From positions 18,015,501 through 18,079,500 of the forward strand of contig JAJNNQ010000009.1 of assembly GCA_027886175.1 (NCBI GenBank): a stretch of 64,000 nucleotides of DNA, in the 5' to 3' direction. This DNA is from Phylloscopus collybita (Eukaryota > Chordata > Aves > Passeriformes > Phylloscopidae). Under the pieces are notes generated by a model. That model did not search any database, had not been told where the DNA came from, and worked only from the letters and a program-made list of their open reading frames with translations. A program made the translations under genes and the position numbers. Below, one piece after another: positions 23,483-34,600 of this stretch (the stretch's first letter is position 1; the number at the start of each line of letters is the position of its first letter).

Positions 23483-24125
23483 TTAAGAAAGAATACATAA
23501 AGAAAGGACAGGATCATAAAGAGACTGAACAAGACAGAAAATACAGTAGGACTAAAACTAGAAAGAGATACCAGTAAATTCACTGAATAGAGACACAACA
23601 GAGGCCAGGGACCCATGAGTGAATTCAGATTTTTCTTACCAACTCTGGACATATTTCTTACCTTCTATTTTTTCACTGTTTAAGTCCTGGGAATAAAACT
23701 TAGAATAAGGATATACAATTTAAATTTTCCTGTCATTGCTACCAGTTTCTCTAGGGATTCTGAACAAGACCATCTGTAGGCCTCAGCTCATATTCTGTAA
23801 ATCAGACACTTTTACATAGGGCTCCTCACCAGCAGCATCATAAGATATTTTAAGAAGCATCATAAATATTGCAGAAAGAGTAATTAAATTCAGAAATACC
23901 AGAAAAGACACCTGAAATAATTTGGGAGTTTATCAAATAACAAATTTGCATAGTTATTTAGCCAGGATATGATACTGTCCTCCCCACACATGAACTGTGA
24001 CTGCAAAAAATAGGTCAAAAAAAAAGTTCTGTAATTCTACTCATTACAAAAAACATAGCCAGTCCCCATCTGCAGATTATATCTATTTCCTTACTACAAT
24101 CATTTGTGATATTTCAATAAAATTT

Positions 24126-24141
24126 GGGGGGGGGGAGGGGG
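24126..24141 (+). other. G-run (G10-A-G5)
   Basis: Ten G, one A and five G in a row on the + strand. It may join a quadruplex but lacks four separated tracts, unless the long run folds on itself. Confidence 0.6.
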
Positions 24142-24977
24142 TATGCCTATTAAAGTCACCGTTTTTTTGTGGGATTTTGTTTTGCACTTTTTTCCCAGAA
24201 TGGCACCCTAGAGTCAACAGTGCCTGAGAGGTACAACAATCACTCACTCCTCAATACTATTCAATGCATGATTGAAATAATAAGCTTTGTATGAGAAATA
24301 CATGTAAAAGATAAAGGAAACTGAATGAATGAAAAAAAAAAAAAAAAAAGAAAAATAATATTAACAGATACAGAAGTCATATCAGAAAAAGAATCAAGAG
24401 TTAGCCCAGAAAAAAATCTGCACAGAATGGGGAATTAGAATAAGAGAGGAAGAATTGACATGTCTTGGCGAGTACCAACAGTGATGAAACAATCATAATG
24501 AATCATCATTGTGTGTACAGACCAAACATAGTCCCATCCTGTAATCCACTTGATCCCAGACAGGAACAAAATGTATTCTGGCAATAATATTTTTGTGTCC
24601 ATCATTCTGATATTTGAACAGCCAAAGCGAACAGTTAAGTTCAAATATTCTTTACTCAACAGAAAATTTGGCCTACTATGAGGGATCTTCTAATATATTT
24701 AAATTTCATTAAAATATGACGCCTGTTTAGCAGGTAGGCTAGGAGTTGAGTGGAAAGCTAGAGATACAATTCAGTTAAGCACTGTCATTTTGCTGAGTGT
24801 TTAATCGTTTTTAAGCCTACTCCTAGTGACCATTATATACCTTTAATTTGGTATGAATTTACTCCTAACTCCTCCAATTCATATTAAGGCTTTGCATAAG
24901 TCAGTCTATTAGCCCAGAAGTTTTATATGCATTTTACATTTAGATTATGGCTTTTTTTCTTCCTTTTTTTTTTTTTT

Positions 24978-25019
24978 GGGGGGGGGTGGGGGTGGGGCAT
25001 GGAGGGTAGGGTGTTAGGG
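24978..25019 (+). other. Strong G-quadruplex motif
   Basis: Six G tracts of 9, 5, 4, 3, 3 and 3 bases lie within 42 bases with loops of 1-6 bases: 24978-24986, 24988-24992, 24994-24997, 25004-25006, 25009-25011 and 25017-25019. It directly follows a 14-base T run (24964-24977). This easily meets the usual four-tract rule for an intramolecular quadruplex. Whether it does anything in the cell is unknown. Confidence 0.75.
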
Positions 25020-28000
25020 CAGGATAACATACCCATAAAAAGTAATTAAAGTACTTTCTCTACAAACCTTGAATTTTTCAGGGCCTATATGTTTGATAAT
25101 CACAAGTAGAGTAGTTGTCAAGTGTGCAATTCCGTAAAACACATGATGAAGTTCTTTCAATGAAACACATATTCATAAATGCAAGATGAGTATTGCAATA
25201 TCCAGAACAAGCAATTCTGGCCACAAAAGATGACATATGCACCTTCACAAGCACTGATTATAAATAATTACATATATACATGTTAATAGTACAGTTGCTA
25301 TTCATTTTAACTCATTAATCCAAACTAGAGAGGAAGATCCTAAAGAAATTGCAAAAATATCAACCATTGAACTACTTACTACCAAAAAATGTCTTCCTCC
25401 TTATTCTGTCAGAACTGACAAATTGTATTTTAACATAAGTAAAAGATCCATGTAATGTTTTTGTCTAAGTTAAGCATAATCTCTGAGTTTCGTGAATTTG
25501 GAAAAAATAAAAAGTGTTGCAAACAGTCAGTTTGAAGATTTCTGTGTCATATTTGTGTCCTAGTACATGCATCTTCTATTTTCCCTATTTCCTTAAATAA
25601 ATATATTTCTTTATTATTGTACCATACTGAAACTGAAGTGAATCAGTAGGGGGAGCTTTAAGACACACAAGCCAAAATTGTGTTTCTGTTCAGCCACTAA
25701 AAACTAAATATGCCTGAGGGTTTCAGTGTTAAACATATTGCTCTGCTCAATGAATAGAGGCACAGAGATTTCTACAAATGTGAGTTTGTTTCCAAAGCAC
25801 TTGTAGGGTGCCTATAATCACCTTGTCCTTTGTAACATTGATTTTTAATATATATGACTAGGCCAGGATATTTTATAACCCAAATGAAAAGCTCATGGAA
25901 GCAAATAGCACAAAGTACTGAAAGTATATAGTTTATGTATCCAGAAATAGAAAATCATTTGTTTAAGCAAACTCAAGCTGAGCAGGGTAATTGATGGCTT
26001 CTTTACCCCCTGAAGTGCCATGAAATGAGTATGCCCTTATATAGTAATTAAAATGTGCCAACAACTATTTTATTGTCTCCAATGGAATTGTCAAGCATTG
26101 TTCCAAAAACAAACCAGAGGCAAAGCTGCTAAACATGGTATTAGCTGCCATTGTAGTGTGTTGGCTTGTATTAAAAAAAGACCAACTGTCACTTCATACA
26201 TATGCCTCTATTAATAGTGAGGATCCTGAGAATCTTCATTCCTTTCTTATAACTTAAGCAAAAGGTAGCCTGTTTTTTTTTTTTTTCTTAAATAAAAAAT
26301 ATGTTTTGATATATTATTCTTCTTTAAAACCTACGAAATGCAAAAAAGCCAGCATCTTTGTATTCTGTGGACAATGTTTTATTTATTAAAAAGGAAAATT
26401 TAAATCAGCATTCTGGTTTAGTCTTGTATTGAAAAGAAAGGTTTAGGTACTAGAGCAAAGGAAAAAGAATTTGTTAGATCACTTAGGTGAAAATTCCCTT
26501 TCTTTTTTCCTTCCTAGGAAATATTAGTCATATTTTAATTATCTGTCTGGATTGAAAAATTATCATATTCTTTAAAAAGAGATTCTATTTCCCTGCATTG
26601 TTTCCACGCTAAATTGTTTTGTTTATATTACGTTTGGACCACAACACCTACAATCTAATTACAGTTATATACTGCTGAGAATTTTCGTCACATTTGTTAG
26701 CCTTAAGCCTACTGCAGTCCAATGGAACATCCACTCTTGCTTGTGATGTGAGTGACCCATGTCACTATGTTGTAGCTAAACACAGATAAGTACTAAAAAA
26801 GGATACTGAAATCCTTGTTACTCCACTTTCATCTGACATATCCTTGGAGTTCTGGGAACTCAGCAATAAAGTAATGGGAAATCACTTGGAGCCAAAATCT
26901 GAAATCTATTTTGGGAATCTGTTAAGTAACTCAAAACACACACTGAAAACAGAACTGAAGCATGACAGTCTAAAAACTGAAGATTTTTCTAATCAAAACC
27001 CTATTGATTTGAACACAGCAGAAAGAAGGATTCTTTTATCTCGTAGTTTAATTATATTGCAGCCTCATTAACTTTTTGTAATTATATATATCCAAGCATA
27101 ATTCAGCCAGTGTGAGCCAAACTTGTGTTAATAAACATTCTCTCAGGAAAGCTAAGTTCACAAATAATTTGCTTTTATACCACCCTGAAGCAATCCCGCC
27201 TCACTGAGGCTGAAGACAGGGAATGGGAGGCTGCCCTCCTTACTGCACATGCCAAAATTCTTGGCTTCTCTTATTCTTTATTCCCATTTCATTTTAATTG
27301 GGATGTAAAAATTCTTCTAAAGCATTTGGTAGATGTTCATAAAGTTGAAACAATGTGAAAGTGTAGTCATACATATGTGTGGGTCTCTCAGTCCCACATT
27401 TGTGTCACTTGTGGGGGAAGAAAGAAACTTCCCCCATTGCTTTGCATCATTTTGTATCTAAAATAGTTTGCAATAATCAGGAATGGGGAACTGAAAAAAC
27501 TTTGCAAGCAAGTCTTATTCAGCAACAGAATATGTCTTTTTCACCCTTTAGGAGAACAGAACAAATACACAAAGTAACAGCAGCTCTGTTATCACAGCTG
27601 CCTTTCCCATCTCTGTCTAATGTATAACAGCTTCCATATAAGACACTTAGGGGAAAAAAAAGACAAAGAGCTAAATTAAACTGTGACAATTGTCATTTTG
27701 CTAAATGGTTTCCTGAGATGTGAGATTTTTCACCTTCCCTTTGTCCTTTCTGAGACTGCTTGCTGCAGCACCAAGTCCCAGCTCTTGTAAGCACACTGAA
27801 GTGGCTAGAGCCAGGGTGCCTTAGCCCAGGGGTAGTAAAAAACCTCCCTTTGCCTTTTCTTCTGCAATATACCTCAACAGAGCCTGTTATTATATTTCAA
27901 TTTAATTTTTAACTTCATTTCTAACTGCTACCCTTAACAGTTTTGTGAAGTTTTCAAAAGTAACTGAAAAACAAAACTTTCCTAATACTTTCCTTTCTTT

Positions 28001-28107
28001 TTCCATGCTTCTTTTTCTCTTTGGTACTTTTCTCTCTTTGTCTACATTCTGTTTCTTTCTAAAGTGTTGTCCAAGCAGTTTTTACTGCTTACTATTCCTG
28101 TATTGAG

Positions 28108-29058
28108 TGTAAGAGGTGGGTGGAGACGAGGAGGCTGTTGGTGTGCTGTGTGCTGCAGGGCAGCCCCTTTGAGGGGAGGCCAGGGAGACTGCCCTGGTTC
28201 CAGCAACTTCCAGCCAGCTCCAGCAAACCCACTGCAAGGTGCAGCTGAGACCCTCAGCTAAGCTGGTGGCACCTCTGTGAATTGGTGTTTAAGAAAGGCA
28301 AAAAAATGACAAAACCAGGTGGAAGAGAAAGAAAGGGATGCAGCAGAGGCAACACCTCAATCAGAGAAGAAAGAGGGGGAGGAGATATTCCAGGAACCTG
28401 AGCAGTTATTCTCCCCAAAATCCCTGGAGAAGACCACGGTAAAGGAAGCTTCTGCCACTGCAGTCCAAGGAGGACTGTGCTAGAGCAGATACTCATACTA
28501 TGGAGGGTCTCACACTAGAACAGATAGATGTGCCTTGAAGGAAGCTACAGGCCATGGAGAGCTCACACGCTTTTGCAGGCGCTGGAGCCCATGGAGAGCC
28601 TGTGCTGAACCAGTCTGTTTCTGATGGACATGAGAAAAACCCACAGCTGACCAGTTCTTGAAGGACTGTATCCCATGGGAGGGACCCTGCAATGCAGCAA
28701 GCAAAGAGTGTGAGAAGGACGAGCAGCAGCAGCAAAGATAATTTTTTATTAACTGACTAAAAACCAAATTCCCCATCCCCCTGCACATTTGGAAGGAAGG
28801 TGGTAGAAGACACAGGAGTGAAATTTAGTCTGAGAAGAAGGCAGGGAGGGGGAAATATATTTTTGTTTTTTTCTTTTGGTTCTCACCAATTGGCAAATTC
28901 TCTGGTTTTAATTGGCAATAAATTCGATGAATCTCCCCATAGTTTAGTCTTTCGCTTGACTCACAATCTTCTCTATCTTATTTTTCCTCTCTCCAGGAGG
29001 GGAAAAAGAGAAACAGCTGGGTGGGTAACTGGCAGCCTGTCAAGGTCAGCCCACTACA
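28108..29058 (+). mobile_element. Avian endogenous retrovirus LTR, plus orientation
   Basis: About 950 bases of GC-richer sequence in A/T-rich DNA. It shows repeated CCCATGG-type units (for example GAGCCCATGGAGAGCC and TGTATCCCATGGGAGGGACC). A late segment TTGGCAATAAATTCGATG holds an AATAAA signal at 28917-28922. The 3' end, GGTCAGCCCACTACA, matches the GTCAACCCACCACA-type end I know from common bird ERV LTRs. The 5' edge at TGTAAGAGG is uncertain. No retroviral coding sequence adjoins it, so it is a solo LTR. Open frames on both strands inside it are repeat artefacts. I cannot name the subfamily. Confidence 0.7.
28917..28922 (+). promoter_or_regulatory. LTR poly(A) signal AATAAA
   Basis: Intact AATAAA about 135 bases from the LTR 3' end, at the place expected for the end of the R region. 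It could still stop read-through transcription on the plus strand. Confidence 0.5.
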
Positions 29059-31378
29059 TACAGTGTTGTGATTCTGTATCTAAAAGAGTGCAGAGGGAAA
29101 AAAGTAGTTAAGAGACTGACATTACTACATCCATTCTGTGTCTTGTAGTGACTGCTATTACAATGCACATTGCTCCTGTTTCCAGGAGCAAAGGTGTAAA
29201 CATGAACTAGTACCACTGGCAAAAGATTGTTCATGCTATCGCTGTGCTTTTCTCATTTTTTGTATTTCTTTTTAATGTGTTCTTATGTGTTGACTTTGAC
29301 TTCTAAAAATTAAAGTCTTTCATTACTACAAAAGATGAAGAATTGGCTGATTTTGCAAAAATTGTCTGAAACATTTATAACACTGAAAATTATGAATTTT
29401 TGATACATATGCTGTAATTAAATAACTCTTTCTGCAGCCTTCTTTCTTAAAGGAAACAGTTTCCTGAACACCTTACTGAATTCATTTAAATTAACAAAAC
29501 ATAAAAAGGGAAAAATTAAAAGAAACATGAAAATCTTTTGTTACTGTGTTGTGTGCAGCATAGTCACTATAAATAAAAAAATTCTAAAAAATACACTAGA
29601 AATTAGTCAAATCCAGAACAGAGCAAGGAAAGCAACAATCCTTTATTATCTGCACTATGAATAAACTAGCCAAAGTTACACTTAAAGACATCTAGAAGAT
29701 GTATGCTTCAGTAAGTTAGTGAAAATTAATTTCTCTGAGATACAGTAAAATGGACTTATTATGGTTATATGCTGGAATATAGCATTTTCTACATTTGTTC
29801 CTAAAACCAGTATAGTTAATGCAATGCTATGCAAAATCTGATGAACTGTGCTGCATCTGGTACTGGAGTTAGCACAGTCTACACTGGCTTAATTATCACT
29901 GTATTTCCCCACATTGCATTTTTTTCTTTACTAAGGAAGTTAAACTACTTCAAGAACAAAGACAGCAGAAAATAGAGTTACGTGTGCATAAAAAAATGTG
30001 CAGGTCATTTATCTGATTGAGTAAATAATAGCAAAGAAATTAAAACGTATCTTCTTGGAGACAGTAATTGTAAGAATTCATGCAAAATATCCACTTTTTG
30101 AGCCACTTTACCTTCCATTATGGTGTAGGGTTGAGTCCAGGGATACTCATAGACCCATTTACACTCTGGCTCAAGCCTGATTTAGAAAACCACTTTGATA
30201 AAATCCTTGAACCAAAGCAGGAGTCCTGTAATCCCAGGTCTGAAGCTGTCCAGAGTTCTCAGGGTCATGTTACAGAGTACTTTATTTTGGATCAGCATGA
30301 ATGAATTGAGATTAAATTTCTGCATTTCCTTGACTGGACTTTTTCCCAAGATTAGCTGAAACTGACAGAGTCCCCCTGCACCTCCAAGAACAAAATATAT
30401 TGTTTTTGGTAAAATAATGATTTCTAGGTTACAGTGAACTTGATACTACATGCAAAAGATCAGTAGCATTTATGAAATACCTTTCTACAGTGGAACTAAC
30501 ACACTCTAAACTACAAATTAACACCACAGACAAATGAAAAAAGTTGTGACAGACTCCAAGGAAAGTTTTGTTCAGAATATAATTTGAAATACATTACTTG
30601 ATTTTAAACTCTAGATCAAGTGCTATATATCAGTCCTTTTACTCAGGATTAGCTGAGTAGGTTCAGAAGAACATTTAAATATGCTGCCTAAAAGTGGTTT
30701 TGGAGTATGTGAGCAGAAAAGTTTAATTTATCTGCATTTATCTGCATTTGATTTACCTGCCATCAGAGGAGAAAAATGGCCCTATCCCTATTACACTTCG
30801 GTGATAATGATAGGACTCTCTTCTGACTGTCTTCACTTGCTGCATTAGATATGAATCAGTGACAACTCTAAATGAACTTTTGTTCTACAGATAGAAACTC
30901 TGTTGGCCAATTTATCTTACATGAATCTTTGAGGGTTCATACCACTTCATAGTCCATATGCACTAGAAACTGTCTGCTTATAATTCAGACAATGTTTCTT
31001 TTCATAAAGAACAGAAAAACTTTATTTCCGAATGAAACTCACATTGAAAGACTAAGTATTTTTGTCTTTCTTCTCTACTTAGTACAAGGCAAGACAGCTG
31101 AATTTAGTCTGGAGTCTATAAAACATCTCTATAGTAAGAAAGGAAAATTCCATTACTCAGGGTTAAAATACTGATTAAAAACCTGTACATGAATCCTGCT
31201 TTTTTTTTTTTTTTTTCTGTGAAGCTACAGATTTTACCAACTAAGCACAATGATAGAAATAAGGGACAAGCATTACATTCTTGTTTCTCAGGGACAAATA
31301 GCCCAGTTCATACTATAGAAATGACTGAATATTGCTAGTGTCTGACATCATGAATAGTTCTGTATGAAAATACACTTT
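29059..31378. other. Gene-free stretch
   Basis: A/T-rich. One weak minus-strand exon candidate at 30112-30176 is discussed as a finding; an overlapping plus-strand open frame looks equally coding-like, so neither is called here. Confidence 0.4.
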
Positions 31379-31699
31379 TGAAGTGTTCCCCTTCCCTCTG
31401 TCCCCCGAGGCCAGCTGCTAGCTCAGATTTAGGGAGGTTAGGGTGAGGGGATCTTCAGGATAGGGAAATAAAACCAAAAGAGGCTCTTACCCTGAGATGT
31501 GTTCCAAGGTTTATTCCAAGAAGAGATTCCCAAGGTGAAAGAGAGTGAACCCAGAGGGAAAGGGAGTTTTATCCATTTCAGGGTAGGGGGTGGGGTTACC
31601 TATGGCCAAAGGCCATAGGTCAGAGTCAAGGGGCAGGTAGGGTTTCACGGGGAGGGGATGCCAGACGGATACAACATCTCACCTGAGAAATACAACACA
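31379..31699 (-). mobile_element. Short ERV LTR, minus orientation
   Basis: A GC-richer 321-base block bounded on the + strand by TGAAGTGTTCCCC and AATACAACACA. Read on the minus strand it goes from TGTGTTGTATTTC to GGGGAACACTTCA, the TG...CA form. The minus strand also has TTGGAATAAACCTTGG with an AATAAA, followed by GAGCCTCTTTTGGTTTTATT, an R/U5-like arrangement. A small palindrome, TGGCCAAAGGCCATAGGTC, sits in the upstream half. Boundaries are by eye; T-rich flanks make a duplication impossible to confirm. No coding part of a retrovirus is near it. Confidence 0.6.
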
Positions 31700-34600
31700 T
31701 TTTTATTAATTTGGTAGTAAAATATATTAAAGCAGATGTAGAGGTTTCTTAGTGTGTGGACCACATATATTATCCTCATGAACCTTTAATTCTAACTATG
31801 TCAATAAACAACGTGGATATTTAAAAAATAAAGATTTGCTATCCATAATAAATTGATAACCTGACATATAAATGTTAAAAGATCTCCCAGACTGGCAGCA
31901 GATGTGAAGGTCTCATGCTCATAAGGATAAGTATTAGATTATTCTCTAAGCTGTTTTTCTTTTGCAGCACAAGGAAAATTTGTTCTATGGCCTACAGGAA
32001 ACAGAGAGTAAAAATTAAGGACATGAATCCAAAAATGTAAAAGAATATCTGTATTATGGTAAAAAAGTACAAAGGCCTTTTAGGGATTAAAAAAATAATA
32101 GTCAGTGAGACAGACAGATAGCATACATGGAATTATTATTACTTTTTTTTTTAAATAAGGAAAAGCATAGGGCTGTAAATAAATCCTTTGGCCATGGCTG
32201 AGGTGGTACCATGAATGGCGCTGTTCAGTTGCTGCATCACTGATAAACAGGCAAGACACAAAATACCTTTGCGGCCATTCATACATTTCAAAATTCTATA
32301 TCTTGGAGACTTAGAATACTGTGATAAACTGTATGTTCCATTGATATAAACTGTATTAAATATTACTGTTAAAGCACAAACATAATATGGTAGCTGTGCA
32401 GAGCTTTCCTATGCAGCTTCATTGATTCTTTTGTCAGTTGAACAGTTTGTTTAAAGATAAGCTTGCTCACATTTGTGTTCTTTATTATTCAACAGTTGTA
32501 TCTATTTCATTGTTTTGTTGTTATTTAATGTGAATTAAATATTCCAGTATGTATTACCCCATTCAAAATACCAAGACTAGGAGCAAAATATCTGATTGAT
32601 TTCAAGGACTTGAATCAGGTCTGTCCTTTGTACTTATTTATGCATTTTTAACAATAGTTCAGAAAAAGAAAGTATATTTTTGCATTAATTTTTTTCCAAT
32701 TTTTGGACAATACAGAAACTTTCCTTATGCAATTAAATGGAAACAAAGATTATCAAAAAGAAAAGTCTGACCCTCATTTTTACAACAAATGAATTCCCAA
32801 TAGCTCAGCAAGGTCTTCCATTTTTCAGAGATGAAATTTGCAGTTTGCCTCTTTTCCAGCCTAGTTAACAAAAGGTAAGGACTATTGATGAAGAAAGATT
32901 GGTCATACTAATTCAAGTGTGTCAAAATGCAGTTCTTACTAACAGAATTATTCTGGAAAAGATAAAAGCTATTCTTTCAATTGCAGAATTTTTGTTTCAT
33001 GTATTTGTACATTTAAGTATAATAATGAGGTCTTTAATAAGATCTGATGTATTGTAGGAAGATAAAATGTTTGCTAAAATGAGACAGAATTAACTCTGAT
33101 CTTACTGTAAGAGGGAACATCAAATTAGATTTTTGTTTTACTTCCTTTATTTCAGCAGTTATGTACTCTGCTTCACTGATTATCAGATTAGTGTGAAAAG
33201 AAATATTTCTTTATTAAAAAGGTTGATTTTCTACAAATGCATCATAATGTTGGAAGATATTCTAATTTGTTATAAAATTTTGGAAAAAAGCAGTTCTATG
33301 GAGCAGTGCATATTTTCTAAAAGGGTAAGCAAAGCACACATAAAAAATTAATAAGCCATATGTTTTAATCTAAAGAAGTAAAAAGAGTTTTGGACAAGAC
33401 ATATTTATTCTTTTTATCTCATATGATTTATATTTTTTTTCTCTGAACCTGTGAATTAAAAAACCTAAATTATTTAAACAAATCCAAATTCATCAAAATG
33501 GGAGCATAATTTGTATTTAATTTGGACAAACTTCAGGAAAGTCCATAATTCATTTTCATATAAAGATATTTTCACATATATATATAATGCATAGCAGGGG
33601 AAATACTAAACATTTTTATTAATACGAGTTATTTTCTGATGAAGTTTGAGAACTGCAAAAAACATGGACGTGTCAAAAGGGGAATACAGCACTGGTCTCA
33701 AATGTAGAAACCATAGCACAGATACACATACACTTCAATGAAAATACACATGCCAACAAGATCCTGCTTACAATGAGAATACTACAGGGCACATTTTCAT
33801 AGATGTGGTAGTTATGCCAGGAGTAACACATTGGAGCAGCAGCTGTATGAAATGTTTATTGTAAATGGGTTTTTTACAGAATTTTCTTATTTAATCATAA
33901 AACCGCGGATCAAAATTAAGCTTTTAAAGTTGTATTGCAAACTAATGTGACTGATACATAGATGAGAAGAATAATCTAAAAGTCACACTATGCATTCTGT
34001 TCCTGTGCAAGGGACTACAAATAGAATCACCAAGGTAGGGTAATAAACTTTTTAGTCTCTAATGTTGTCTCTAGCATCTTAAAAATACAAACTAATGTTT
34101 AAAATGTTTGTTACGTGGACAGTAGCATTAACCTTCCAGTAAAAATCAATACTGTGTGAATGAAGTCCAATATACAGCCAGTTACACATTATTTTTTCCA
34201 TTAGTTTTTATATAACAACCAAAAGATGATATCATAAGTGCTGTTACAAAGCCTTCTTATGAAAGCTCTTCTGCACAAGAGAGATTCTACAGGCACAAAT
34301 AGTTTATTAAAAGCTACTTTATACTAGTAAAGTTATCTGAATTTTCTTGAACACCAGAAACCACTATTTCAAAATTTGCACTTGGACATCTTCAGTTCAT
34401 GTTGCAGCTAAAATGCTGAAAGATCAATCAAGGTAGAAAGGTTACTTGTTTGCTTGTTTTTTAAACCAAGAAGTGTCAAGTATTAAGCAGAAAGAATCAG
34501 GGAATGGAAAGGCAGAAGCAAGGAACTGTAACAAATATGGAAGTGACTACAAGAAATTGTCAGAATATGATTCCTGGATATCAAAAAGGGTGCTACTAAC

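Larger units (their letters stand above)
21933..28107. other. Long stretch without a firm gene
   Basis: Mostly plain A/T-rich DNA. It contains a T/G tract at 23371-23482, G-runs at 24126-24141 and 24978-25019, and two weak minus-strand exon candidates (23662-23686 and 27734-27795) that I list only as findings. Three consecutive plus-strand open frames from 26844 to 27627 lie in different frames, with no splice sites I would trust. Confidence 0.4.

Noticed and set aside
23356..23652. 98-codon minus-strand open frame
   Set aside because: Its C-terminal half is polylysine from a T/G tract and the N-terminal part has no matched acceptor or similarity I recognise.
26844..27627. Three successive plus-strand open frames
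   Set aside because: They lie in three different frames, without donor/acceptor pairs linking them and without recognisable content.
28254..29111. Several open frames of 80-103 codons on both strands
   Set aside because: They lie within or across the edge of the ERV LTR, overlap each other and change frame; LTR sequence is not coding.
30080..30304. 74-codon plus-strand open frame
   Set aside because: It overlaps a minus-strand candidate of similar apparent quality; with no tool to decide, I call neither as a feature.
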